This document shows positions 10,701-19,500 of a stretch of DNA of 64,000 nucleotides, in pieces (position 1 is the stretch's first letter; the number at the start of each line of letters is the position of its first letter). The notes below the pieces were generated by a model. That model saw nothing but the letters and a program-made list of their open reading frames with translations, had not been told where the DNA came from and did not search any database. The position numbers and the translations under genes were made by a program. The stretch covers positions 1 to 64,000 of the forward strand of contig CALAJV010000014.1 of NCBI GenBank assembly GCA_937922805.1, written 5' to 3'. The DNA comes from an uncultured Acidimicrobiales bacterium (GTDB lineage: Bacteria; Actinomycetota; Acidimicrobiia; Acidimicrobiales; SZUA-35).

Positions 10701-13089
10701 TACAGAGAGGGAGGTCGCCCGGAACACCAACTTCTACAATCTGATCTCGAAGCTCTTCGGTTGATGTTGTCGCACCGGTTGGCTCCGGTTCCGGTAGCTG
10801 CAGATCGCCACTAACTATGGCCGACACCGCGTCGATACCTCTTCGTATCGGACCTCGATAGTTAGCCGGGCGAGTCACTACACACCACTGGTTGTTAATA
10901 AATCCATAGGGGAAACCTTTGTCATACCATTCGAGCACTGGGCACTGCAGGCTTGGTTCTTGCGCAAAGTCGCTGATCAAGGCCAGACAGGTCCGACCAC
11001 CTTCAAAGCCGAGACCACCAGATCGGTCGCTGGCGCACACTGGCAAATCACCACGCGCCGCATCGGGTTCAAGTTCGGTACCGCTAGCGTCGGTCTCCGC
11101 CTCGCTACTCGTTGCGGCGCTGTCCTGAAGGTCGTTGTTCGTCGTTTCGGTGGCGGTAGTTTGCAGAGCCGTCGAGTCGAGGCTTTCTACCTCGACTTCA
11201 TTGTCATCGAGACTTATTGGTGCAGAGTTGTCAGATTCGGGGGCTGCCTCCTGGGACGCTCCACTCAGCGTTTCCACATCACTAGGTTCGGGGACCGAAG
11301 CGACAGCGCACGAACTACCGCCAACCTTCCCGTAGACGAAACCAGCATCAATCCATTCTTCAACCGGACAAGTCGAGGTAACGGTCAGGGGCAAAGCGTC
11401 GGCCAGGCACGACATGTTTTGTTCCCAACCAAACCCTCCAGAACGATCACTCAGGCAGAAGGGATATTCGCCGACGTTAGCTATCGTCGCTTCGCCAGCA
11501 ACACCTGAATCTGAGGCTGACTTTTCGCGGTTGCCACCAACGCCACTTGACGCAGTTACTTCCGCTCCCCCGTTGGCCACCGTTTCAACGATTGCCGGCA
11601 CAGCGACATCAACCGACGGCTCAACCACATCAACCAACGGCTTAACCACATCAACCAACGGCTCAACAAGATCAACCAACGGCTCAGCCGAATCAACCGA
11701 CGATTGAACTACATCAACCGAAACCTCAGCCGAATCAACCGACGGCTCAACAACATCAACCAACGGCTCAGCCGGATCAGGATCCTGATTAGGGTCGGCC
11801 TGGCTGGGTGGGTTGTCGAGGGTCGTGTTCGTTTCTTCTACCTCAACGTCTTGTTCGGCAGCGGTGCTCAGATCTGCGACCGAACCACGTTGATCTGACG
11901 TCGCCTGCCCACCGGCTGATTCTTCAGGTGCCAGATCAGCTGAGACATCGACGCCTGGAGTGACGACTCGACATGTTGCGTTGCTTTCCCAGCCGAATCC
12001 GTCGCCGTCGGGATCAATGGCGAGATCGGTGCAATTCGGATAGTCGGTCGCCGATTCGGCGGCACAAACATCTCGGTTGGCAGCAATCTTGCCGTCGCCG
12101 CCAAGTCCCGCTGTCGTTAGGTCGCCGACCATGTCAGCAACCGCCTCGCCGATTGAACTTGAATCCTTGTCGTAGCGTGCAACGAGTCGCTCGGCAAACA
12201 GCTCGCTAACGACAACAGCATGCTCATCGCAAACAGATATGTTTCTGAGCTGGCCTTCAAGTCGCCATAAGACAGAAGCGACTCGGGTGCTATCGCCGTT
12301 CGAGACAACCGCAGCGTCAACAACAAGGCCGACTGCATCGATCAGTGTTTCATAACGATCAAGCTCATCTTGGTCTAGCCGAACATCCAAGCGGTCGGTG
12401 AATTGTGTCGCTTGCCGTTGCCGTTCCGTCTCTGGCGACTCGACTAGCTGCGACTCTGGTGTCTGCTGGTCGGCCGATTGGGCTTCTGAAGGTTGGCCGT
12501 TTTCAACAGGCACACTTGGTTGTGCGTCTGGTTGGTCAGCCTGCTCACTGCCGGGAACCACACGGCAAGTCGTGTTGTTCTCCCAACCGAACCCATCACC
12601 ATCAGGATCTAGACCGGCTGAGGAACAGTCAGGGGTACCCGAGATATTCGGCTTGTTCGACTCTCCCTCGGCTCCGCTTTCGGTTGTATCAACGCCTGGT
12701 TGAGCATTTGGTTCATTCGGGACGCTTTCGTTCGGAGCGGCTCCGTCGACGCTTCCAACTTGATCAGACGGTGCGCTGGCTGCAGTAGCGTTTGGTTGCT
12801 GAGCGTGCCCGTCGTCGATGACCTTACATGTCACCCCGTCTTCCCATCCCCATCCATCACCGTCAGGATCAGACGCTGAAGATCGGCACTCTATTGCTGC
12901 TTCCGATGGCGACGTCTCGACTGTGACTAGGACCGCCGACGTAACTAGAAACACGGCCAGCACGCTGACGACCCGAGCTAGGCCAACGTTGGCCACCAAC
13001 GCTCGCGCCCGATTTGCGACCGATCTCTTGAGAACAGCAAAAAGTAGTTCAGCCGAACCCAAAGTCGCTGCACAGCGGTTCTTTTCCAC
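7711..13089 (-). CDS. Giant exported protein, paralogue of the downstream GWENG/Fn3 protein
   Basis: 1,792 residues from a GTG start preceded by GGTGGGA. An export signal lies at about 40-60 (LAVFLVTSAVLVTV, nearly identical to the paralogue). GWE-type Cys modules occur near residues 68-88, 155-175, 353-373, 545-561 and 685-701; the last is degenerate (GGLGFEGG). The second Cys module type occurs near 574-594, 716-736 and 849-869. A Val/Asp/Pro repeat (EPLVDVVEPSVDSAE) occupies about 441-500. Fibronectin III-like domains follow from about 883 to 1220. A helical region with AQAYGINPGTWGLARPF matches the paralogue, followed by a Gly/Ala hydrophobic stretch near 1515-1590 (AIVGGAVGG, GGISGGAASG). 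Conservation of layout with divergence in the N-terminal linkers suggests an old tandem duplication. Function is unknown; a cell-surface adhesin or toxin-delivery stalk is an inference only. It ends 259 bases before the next gene. Confidence 0.85.
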   Translation of the reverse strand: MEKNRCAATLGSAELLFAVLKRSVANRARALVANVGLARVVSVLAVFLVTSAVLVTVETSPSEAAIECRSSASDPDGDGWGWEDGVTCKVIDDGHAQQPNATAASAPSDQVGSVDGAAPNESVPNEPNAQPGVDTTESGAEGESNKPNISGTPDCSSAGLDPDGDGFGWENNTTCRVVPGSEQADQPDAQPSVPVENGQPSEAQSADQQTPESQLVESPETERQRQATQFTDRLDVRLDQDELDRYETLIDAVGLVVDAAVVSNGDSTRVASVLWRLEGQLRNISVCDEHAVVVSELFAERLVARYDKDSSSIGEAVADMVGDLTTAGLGGDGKIAANRDVCAAESATDYPNCTDLAIDPDGDGFGWESNATCRVVTPGVDVSADLAPEESAGGQATSDQRGSVADLSTAAEQDVEVEETNTTLDNPPSQADPNQDPDPAEPLVDVVEPSVDSAEVSVDVVQSSVDSAEPLVDLVEPLVDVVKPLVDVVEPSVDVAVPAIVETVANGGAEVTASSGVGGNREKSASDSGVAGEATIANVGEYPFCLSDRSGGFGWEQNMSCLADALPLTVTSTCPVEEWIDAGFVYGKVGGSSCAVASVPEPSDVETLSGASQEAAPESDNSAPISLDDNEVEVESLDSTALQTTATETTNNDLQDSAATSSEAETDASGTELEPDAARGDLPVCASDRSGGLGFEGGRTCLALISDFAQEPSLQCPVLEWYDKGFPYGFINNQWCVVTRPANYRGPIRRGIDAVSAIVSGDLQLPEPEPTGATTSTEELRDQIVEVGVPGDLPLCMHAAASNSGANGGSGSGTVDLSGSTENAADETSFEQGMVCLVLNFSPQTGQVCTVASWVATGFEQGRQGGRWCNVVRGPPPAADSGLGVVQNLKVEHVIRQGYSIYSWGAGLVEWDAPLGGSPTRYDVLRDGQFIASVTPGAVNSYLDLGFVSGRTHYYTVSAVDDSGATLINGAPTTTSFFFDPDQGHLNEFGPNQDADREAARNVDDGFDDRTLRPIRNLRISQTEFEVELVAAWDVPTDGPAPTGYQIIRDDRVVALVDIPYYYDNNVEVGKHYTYTVSPFILATAADGSATRVDGLGLSTQSEPILPVPESITSSAVSGVTVEQRPGTTQVEISWNAPVGWAQGLIDEYVISRNGTMISTINEPDFAAAGELPYQQRSYLDTMTEAGETYGYSIIPVTTRSGERVYGEASPLLVISPIETDPVGQTTDTGTGLELQEPVTATPGATVQEIPQRFIDAVTSALGVSGVDAERLGSQLYLLHTLRGTAEFQDHLVYTFNRGVRSSPGAALGFTDEELAQLPAAEAADELLRRISAANQGTNVGVLIEGYGMSSPFLNTLRSNGESIQEKTDMMVQHMTMLHDRRAELERITQGSRPPKGQVKEIEYAALNVARLLLDATGTRAVEMRAMYRNIVDGYTPTTRQRVDVGDIGSEMRNVPAPNAFSRLFNASSEDERAQAYGINPGTWGLARPFLELYVGVENFRDDNYGWGRFRGHLFNLVKLGFAVVLATQFGPAVAGALGLAEGTAAYAIVGGAVGGTASTLFITEGDWEAAFLGGISGGAASGLRFLSGIEGLPAGRAIVKALLLSRHLDGNESFEQSLSDVFDGQYLEGLGARIIAIENASPFALRLLEVIRISAVANGGDWEKILVDTDAFLVQIIGSELSGFSGDGLSRQWVELGQTLAGFARVVASSDGGEATAKRFFFDQVIPKLEFTHGGAFIERYGSPEELYANVGQTILDIVAAVRMSGGTMDTVDRSVERYVFALAEEWNAGL
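11606..11773. repeat. 21-bp in-frame tandem repeat, eight copies
   Basis: Eight 21-base units start at 11606 and every 21 bases after, of the form acatcaaccaacggctcaac with substitutions. They encode the seven-residue unit (V/A)EPLVDV in the giant minus-strand gene. Internal copies are nearly identical at DNA level, so slippage or recombination could change length without a frameshift. Confidence 0.85.
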
Positions 13090-13233
13090 CTAGTTCCCAC
13101 CTATAGCCCACCGATGCGGCCCTCTAGCTGCCGCCTACTAACCAAGTGTATGCCCAACTTGTCGAATGAGCAATAATGCGATGGAGTCGCTTTTGCTATC
13201 TTTTACCAATACTCAAGCCTTACAGCGCAAGGC

Positions 13234-13926
13234 TCAGCCTTCGGCTGCAGCGTTCCACAACGCCTGCATTTGCGCGGCGTCAAGAGTTCCTGCGGACCGG
13301 GCAACGACTTGGTGATCAGCGTCAAGGTAGACGACAAATGGGAATCCGGCTGGCCCGACACTGTTGTATGCGGTCAGCTCAGAATCATCGCGAAGAACCT
13401 GGGGGGTAAATTCCTCGGAGTCAAGCCATACGTCCGGAGGAAAGTTCCCACGAGTGGAATCAACCGCGGTCGAGATGGCGTAAACATCGAGCGTCTCTGG
13501 TTTTTGACCGTCGTTGATAAGACCTTGCACAACCGGTACTTCAGCCTGGCAGTGAGGGCACCAGTGGGCGACGAAGTAAAGGGCTTTGGCCCGACCGTCC
13601 GGTTCAATCCGAATCTCGTCACCTTCAAAGTTCGTGCCAATAAGGGTGGGAGCGACCGTTCCGACAGCCGAATCGTTGCTGGCATCGGCGATCGGGCCGA
13701 CGTCGGGCATCGCCGGAAGGGCCTCGCCGACAATTTCAACAGTAGCCGGCTGGACAAGATCGTTTTCATTCCCATCGCCGCGGGTGACAAAGAAGGCTAC
13801 CGCCGCCAGAACGAGGACTGCCCCAAGAGCGAGCGCAACCAGTACTTTCTGATTGCCTTCAGAAGATGGAGCCTGACCACCACCGCCGGTTGCTGATCGT
13901 TGTTGTGATCGTTGTTGTGAGGCCAT
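13234..13926 (-). CDS. Membrane-anchored thioredoxin-fold thiol oxidoreductase with CPHC active site
   Basis: 230 residues. An N-terminal Gln/Ser/Gly-rich cytoplasmic tail is followed by one membrane segment (residues 28-47), then an extracytoplasmic TlpA/redoxin-like domain from about 88. The active site is WCPHC (122-126), and a cis-Pro loop is seen as GFPF (194-197). CPHC is the dithiol seen in DsbA-type oxidases rather than the CGPC or CxPC typical of thioredoxin and reducing TlpA proteins, so an oxidising role in disulfide formation outside the membrane is likely. A DsbB-like gene lies 94 bases upstream on the same strand, which fits an oxidase plus recharging pair. The cysteine-rich giant proteins encoded downstream are plausible clients. 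Whether it oxidises, reduces or isomerises cannot be told from sequence alone. Confidence 0.85.
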   Translation of the reverse strand: MASQQRSQQRSATGGGGQAPSSEGNQKVLVALALGAVLVLAAVAFFVTRGDGNENDLVQPATVEIVGEALPAMPDVGPIADASNDSAVGTVAPTLIGTNFEGDEIRIEPDGRAKALYFVAHWCPHCQAEVPVVQGLINDGQKPETLDVYAISTAVDSTRGNFPPDVWLDSEEFTPQVLRDDSELTAYNSVGPAGFPFVVYLDADHQVVARSAGTLDAAQMQALWNAAAEG

Positions 13927-14020
13927 GAGCGCTTCCTTACTATCTCGTCCTTACTTACTATGACGGTACCTTGATTTAGTCGATCCGACGTCCGTGGTTG
14001 GCCTATCTGATTTTACGCAA

Positions 14021-14605
14021 CTACGGCTCGGTCCGAGCACGAAGTGAAAATACTGCGATCGTTGCGAACCCTATTGCCGCCATGGTGGGAATGGTCATGA
14101 AGCCAAAGTGATTTAGCCATCGGGCGGCGCATGGAACGGCAGGATCACACAAACTTCCGACACCGCCTTGAGACTGTTCGTAGCGATGAAAGACAGCTAT
14201 TCCTAGTCCAACCACAGAAACCAAGCCAACAACATTTGCCAACCAGCTAGAGGCCGCAATTCGACCGCTTGCAAACCGTTTGTCGATCACAGCTCCGATT
14301 AGAATCACCGCCAGTGGATACATCGCTGCCCGCTGAGCCCAGCACAAGCGACAAGGCTCGAAACCGGCACCCTCAGATAAGTACAACGAACCAAGGGCGG
14401 CCGTTGTGGCAACGGCTGCAATGAGTTCGAGACGTAGCGGCTCGACAAGGTTCAGGAAAAGGAAACGATCACCGATCAGCCTCGACCCTACGGCCAAGAC
14501 CACGAGCGAACCAGACATAACCGCTAGCAGAGCGAGAAAAAGCGTTACTGCTCGAACGTCCACAACCGAACCATAGACCGAACGGCCTTGAATGAGACGG
14601 CACAA
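14021..14605 (-). CDS. dsbB: DsbB-family disulfide bond formation membrane protein
   Basis: 194 residues. The DsbB hallmark C-R-L-C-W-A-Q-R is at residues 85-92, with a second periplasmic-type pair at C153 and C159 (CDPAVPC), followed by GFMTIPTMA. Four to five hydrophobic segments are visible; the N-terminal one (about 19-40) is extra compared with the classical four-helix DsbB. In the family, the quinone-linked protein reoxidises a DsbA-like partner; the CPHC protein immediately downstream is the obvious candidate. The frame can start at a TTG at 14605 preceded by GGGAG, or at a GTG at 14563. The gene sits between the double TetR-like gene and the thiol oxidoreductase, all on the minus strand. 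Confidence 0.9.
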   Translation of the reverse strand: MCRLIQGRSVYGSVVDVRAVTLFLALLAVMSGSLVVLAVGSRLIGDRFLFLNLVEPLRLELIAAVATTAALGSLYLSEGAGFEPCRLCWAQRAAMYPLAVILIGAVIDKRFASGRIAASSWLANVVGLVSVVGLGIAVFHRYEQSQGGVGSLCDPAVPCAARWLNHFGFMTIPTMAAIGFATIAVFSLRARTEP

Positions 14606-14652
14606 ACTGCTCCCGGCACGAGGTTCCTGATCGATATCGATCAGCGGCTAAC

Positions 14653-16272
14653 CTAGTCGTCGAATTCTAGAAGTTGGGACATGACCGAATTGATCACAAA
14701 GTCATCGAGCGCCGGAAACTGAGTGCTCCCATTCCGATCGATGCAAGCAACCGTGGAAGAAGATTGCCCTCGTGGCCCCAAGGACTGTTGCAAGTCAGAT
14801 CCACTCTTCACTACGCGCCCAGCTACCGCAGTCAGCAAAGACACCTGATCGATGTCGATACCAAGGTGGCGGTTTTCTCTGAGGCCGTAAGCAAGTACGT
14901 GAGTCCGCACAGCACGTTGCAGCATGAGCGTATGTCTGCTATTTGTTCGCTGAAGCCGCTCGGCTAACTCAGAAACTCTCACATCAGAGTCATTCCGGAA
15001 ACCCATCAACGCGCACTTGAGGAGCAAAGTCCGATAGTACGACCCGGTTCTACCTTCAAACAGGTTTCGATCGGCCGCCTGCTTCTCGATGGCGGCCATT
15101 AAGCTTCGCCTCTGGTCGACGTTGCCATCCGAATCAAGGATCGGTGCTAACGCCTGGTCCGTGGCGGTGACCTCTGTGTAAAACCGGGCTCTGCTGGCGG
15201 CTTCAGCCAGGACTTCCAAGCGAAACGAGTCGTGATTTTCCCAAAATCTCTTGTGAACAGAACTTCTATTGACGGTGAATCCTTGGGTTCGTTTGATCTG
15301 ATCGAACACAGCCCGATAAGTAAGTGATGACAGTGTGAGTTCGATTCCCTGTTGGTTGATCAGATCAACCCCTGTTTGGACAAGAAGGCTACGAAGCTCT
15401 TCGCGGGTTCGCCTCTTCGAATCCGTTGATTGGAATACGCAATCCTGTCGCTCTCGCGACGGCTCAAATAGATCAGCCTTGTTAGCGGCTGGGACTGCGG
15501 GGCGACCGCCAGGAACACTTTGTTCGAACAAAGCCATCGTGACCGAATAGAAGACTAACCCAAGAATGGTCCACGGTTTTGCCTCCGTCGTGCCCGGGGA
15601 ACGAAGGAGAAGAGCGTCGCCTCCGTATTCGTTACTTTTGCCTTCATCAAGCACAAAACCGCACATCACCCGAGCGGCCGTCGTGACGAACAGGTCCATA
15701 ATTTTCGGCAGGGTCTCATTAATCTCAGCTTTTGGAGCCAGGTTGAGGCGATGGGCCATCTCCTGATAGCGAGCGGCCCAAAGCACTCGCTCGCCATTTG
15801 CTTGATGAATATTCAGTTCCTGAAATTGCTTGGTTGCTTCCGAATCGCCCGATCGTCTCGCCGCGGCGAAAAGTAGGACCATCTGAACCCCGCGCCACAA
15901 TCCGGCCCTGGCCGACAAGTGGTTACCAAGTAGACGAAAGAACTCGCGGGTTCGCTCATCTGGATCTATGTTGCTTGGCAACGTATCGAAAATTGCCATG
16001 ATTTGTTCGAGCGAATCAAGACGATGGGTAGCGTCCTGTCGGTAGAGTTCGGCAACCACGTCAAGCCGGAAATGCTCTTGGCTTGGCCAAATTCGCCCAT
16101 GAACGGAACTCCCAGTCACCGTTATTCCATGCGTTCGCTTGAGCTCACGAAACACGTTGGCGTAAGACACGGTCTCAAGGTCAAAGCTCAGCCCAACGTC
16201 GTCGAGCAGCTCCAAACCCGCTTCGACGATCAAACTCTTCAGTTCTTCTGCGGCTGGTGAGAGTACGGCCAC
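14653..16272 (-). CDS. Tandem (duplicated) TetR-like transcriptional regulator
   Basis: 539 residues, about twice the length of a usual TetR protein. Two halves align: residues 7-75 (LKSLIVEAGLELLDDVGLSF... SSVHGRIWPSQEHFRLDVV) and about 285-355 (LRSLLVQTGVDLINQQGIEL... SSVHKRFWENHDSFRLEVL). Each looks like a TetR N-terminal helix-turn-helix with a modified recognition region (SSVH-x-R-x-W), followed by a helical ligand-type domain. The two-domain fusion would place two DNA-binding heads in one chain. Its upstream region has several GTTAA/GGTTAA motifs, possibly an autoregulatory operator. It is followed closely by dsbB (47-base gap), so it may control the downstream export and folding genes; this link is inferred from position only. 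Confidence 0.75.
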   Translation of the reverse strand: MAVLSPAAEELKSLIVEAGLELLDDVGLSFDLETVSYANVFRELKRTHGITVTGSSVHGRIWPSQEHFRLDVVAELYRQDATHRLDSLEQIMAIFDTLPSNIDPDERTREFFRLLGNHLSARAGLWRGVQMVLLFAAARRSGDSEATKQFQELNIHQANGERVLWAARYQEMAHRLNLAPKAEINETLPKIMDLFVTTAARVMCGFVLDEGKSNEYGGDALLLRSPGTTEAKPWTILGLVFYSVTMALFEQSVPGGRPAVPAANKADLFEPSRERQDCVFQSTDSKRRTREELRSLLVQTGVDLINQQGIELTLSSLTYRAVFDQIKRTQGFTVNRSSVHKRFWENHDSFRLEVLAEAASRARFYTEVTATDQALAPILDSDGNVDQRRSLMAAIEKQAADRNLFEGRTGSYYRTLLLKCALMGFRNDSDVRVSELAERLQRTNSRHTLMLQRAVRTHVLAYGLRENRHLGIDIDQVSLLTAVAGRVVKSGSDLQQSLGPRGQSSSTVACIDRNGSTQFPALDDFVINSVMSQLLEFDD

Positions 16273-16319
16273 AATCCCTCGGCTCTATCCCAAAAATTGA
16301 AACTACGAAAACTCTAGTC

Positions 16320-16373
16320 GTTAACTACCAAGCAGTTAAACGGTTAAGCCATTTAGGTGGTTAAAGACTAACC
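16320..16373. promoter_or_regulatory. Cluster of GTTAA/GGTTAA motifs upstream of the double TetR-like gene
   Basis: GTTAA occurs at 16320 and 16335 and GGTTAA at 16342 and 16359; the last forms an inverted pair with TAACC at 16369-16373 around a 5-base centre. Spacing and symmetry suit an operator for the adjacent regulator. This is resemblance only. Confidence 0.4.
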
Positions 16374-16442
16374 GAACCATACTCCAGCTGCCAATAAATT
16401 GCATCCGAAGCGATCGTTTAACCAGCGAACTTTGATTCAGGT

Positions 16443-16482
16443 ACGAACGAACCGGTCGATGGACATCGACCGGTTCGTTCGT
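16443..16482. terminator. Perfect 17-bp inverted repeat after rpoC, probable terminator
   Basis: Arms 16443-16459 and 16466-16482 are exact reverse complements around a 6-base loop (TGGACA), about 50 bases beyond the rpoC stop. A weak T-containing tail follows on either strand. It separates rpoC from the divergent-function minus-strand block downstream and most likely ends the rpoBC transcript. Confidence 0.75.
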
Positions 16483-16534
16483 CTTAACTATTCGCTTGCT
16501 GGTCGCCGACTACGTCGTGACCAGAAAAACTGGA

Positions 16535-19500
16535 CTAGCCGATTTCATCGGGTGCTGGCGGAGACGGCAAGCGGGAAATTTCTGCCGCCTGTTCGGCCCC
16601 GATTGTGGCTAACCACTGTGCTGGGTCCTGCTCTTCACCTTCTGAGGAGTAGAACGACATCGGTTGATACTCGGGAGCTTTAGTTTCTAGCTCGCGGTGA
16701 CGCATCAGACCAGTTCCAGCCGGAATCAGTTTTCCAATAATGATGTTCTCTTTGAGGCCGATCATATGATCGGATTTTCCTTCGATGGCAGCCTCGGTCA
16801 GGACTCGAGTCGTTTCCTGGAACGATGCGGCCGAGAGCCAGGAATCGGTTGCGAGTGAAGCCTTAGTGATGCCCATGATTTCCGGACGGCCCTCAGCTGG
16901 TCGCATACCTTCGGTAACGAGGCGCTTGTTTACATCAGCGAACTGCCACTGATCACATCGTTCGCCGGGCAAGAAATCCGAATCTCCTGGTTCTTGAATA
17001 GCGACACGACGAGTCATTTGTCGAACGATAAGTTCGACGTGCTTGTCGTGAATCGATACACCTTGATCTCGATAGACCTTCTGTACTTCTTCAACCAAAT
17101 ACTGCTGGGTCTCGCGGATGCCTCGGATCTCAAGGAGTTCCTTCGGATCTCGGGGCCCGTCAACAATGGAGTCGCCGGCAGATATCTCTTGGCCGTCAAC
17201 TACTTCTAGTCGAGCTGCCAGTGGAACTGTGTAGTCATCTTCGGTTCCGTCTTCACCGACGACGGTGATAACTTTGCCCTTGCCTTCATCTTCGGCTATT
17301 CGAACTACACCAGAAATACGAGCTAGTGTTGCTTTGCCTTTCGGGCTTCGAGCTTCGAACAGCTCAACCACACGAGGTAGACCGCCAGCGATGTCGGCGC
17401 CACCGGCCACACCACCGGTGTGGAAGGTGCGCATGGTCAACTGGGTTCCAGGCTCACCGATTGACTGAGCGGCGATAACGCCAACCGCTTCGCCAACTTC
17501 GATGTCTTTACCGGTAGCCAACGACATTCCGTAGCTATCACCGGTGATACCAATTGGAGAATCATCGGTTAGCGGCGACAGGCATCGAACTCGATCTACT
17601 GTCGGGTCGTCTCGCAATGTTTCCATCTCTGGCTCGCGAACCATGGTGCCTCGTGGCATAACCGTGCCGTCTTCGAGGGTCACATCATCGGCCAAGACCC
17701 GGCTGTAGAGCTTGGTCTCCAGATAGGTTCGAACCATCCGAGCATCTGGATCACTAGCATCCGAAGGCTTGCCGGTGTTCTTGTTGTAGTAACCGTCAGG
17801 CTTAACATCTTCGATGAACAAGCCACGCACTGGCCTACCATCTTCGAACGGATCACGATCGTTAATGATTACTTCCTGGGCAACGTCAACTAGTCGACGG
17901 GTTAGATAGCCCGAGTCAGCGGTACGAAGCGCAGTGTCGACAAGGCCTTTACGAGCACCCGGAGTAGCAATGAAGTACTCCAACATCGAAAGACCTTCAC
18001 GGAAGTTCGACTTAATCGGACGAGGGATAATGTCACCACGAGGGTTGGCGACCAACCCGCGCATACCAGCGATCTGACGCACCTGCATCATGTTGCCTCG
18101 AGCACCAGAGCCAACCATCATGTCGATCGGGTTGAACTGCTTCGACCGAAGTTCGATTTCCATTGCTTCTCGAACTTCGTCGGTAGCGGCGGTCCAGATC
18201 TCCACTTCCTTCTGGCGTCGCTCACCGTCGGTGATGATGCCTTTACGGAACTGTCCTTCGATCTTTTCCGCCTCGATCTCATGCATGTCAAGAATGCTCT
18301 TCTTGGAGTCTGGCGTCTTCACGTCGTTAACCGAGACGGTCAACCCAGACTTGGCGGCGAAGTGGAAAGCCAGGCTCTTGATTCGGTCAAGACTTGCCGC
18401 AACTTCGGCCTTCGGGTACTCACTCGCCAACTTATCTACGATTTCACCAATATCGCGTTTAGCGACTACGTGGTTTACGTAAGGGAAGTCGTCGGGCAAC
18501 GCCTCGTTGAACAGCACTCGACCAGCCGTGGTCAGATGATATGTCGCGGCCGAACCGTTCTTAGGCTGATCCAACAGATCAGGGTGTCGGAACGTGATCG
18601 GAGCGTGGAGTTGAATATGGCCAGATTCGTAGGCCCGCTCAACCGAAGCAACGTCACGATAGGTCCCGCTGCCCGTTTCGGTGTCGACGGCCTCGGTCAG
18701 GTAGAACATACCGATGACCATGTCTTGGGTTGGGGTAACCAACGGCCGACCGTGCGCCGGAGACAATACGTTGTTGGCCGACAGCATCAACACTCGAGCT
18801 TCCGCTTGGGCTTCGGCTGAAAGCGGCAGGTGAACAGCCATCTGGTCGCCATCGAAGTCGGCATTAAACGCAGTGCAAACAAGCGGATGGATTTGGATGG
18901 CCTTACCTTCAACCAGAACCGGCTCAAACGCTTGAATACCAAGGCGGTGCAACGTTGGGGCTCGGTTCAACATGACCGGGTGCTCCTGAATCACATCTTC
19001 AAGAACCTCCCAAACCTGAGGCCGACGACGCTCAACCATTCGCTTAGCTGATTTGATGTTCTGCGCTAGTTCTTGATCGACGAGCCGCTTCATAACGAAC
19101 GGCTTGAACAGCTCAAGAGCCATGATCTTCGGAATTCCGCACTGATGGAACTTTAGGTTCGGTCCGACCACGATGACCGAACGGCCAGAGTAGTCAACTC
19201 GCTTACCGAGAAGGTTCTGACGGAAACGACCCTGCTTGCCCTTCAACATGTCTGACAGAGACTTGAGGGGCCGAGAACCAGGTCCGGTTACTGGACGACC
19301 GCGCCGGCCGTTATCGAACAAAGCGTCCACTGCTTCTTGCAGCATTCGCTTTTCGTTGTTAACGATGATTTCCGGAGCACCAAGATCAAGGAGCCGCTTC
19401 AACCGGTTGTTGCGGTTGATGACTCGTCGATACAAGTCGTTCAAGTCGGAGGTGGCGAACCGGCCACCATCAAGCTGAACCATCGGACGAAGCTCTGGTG

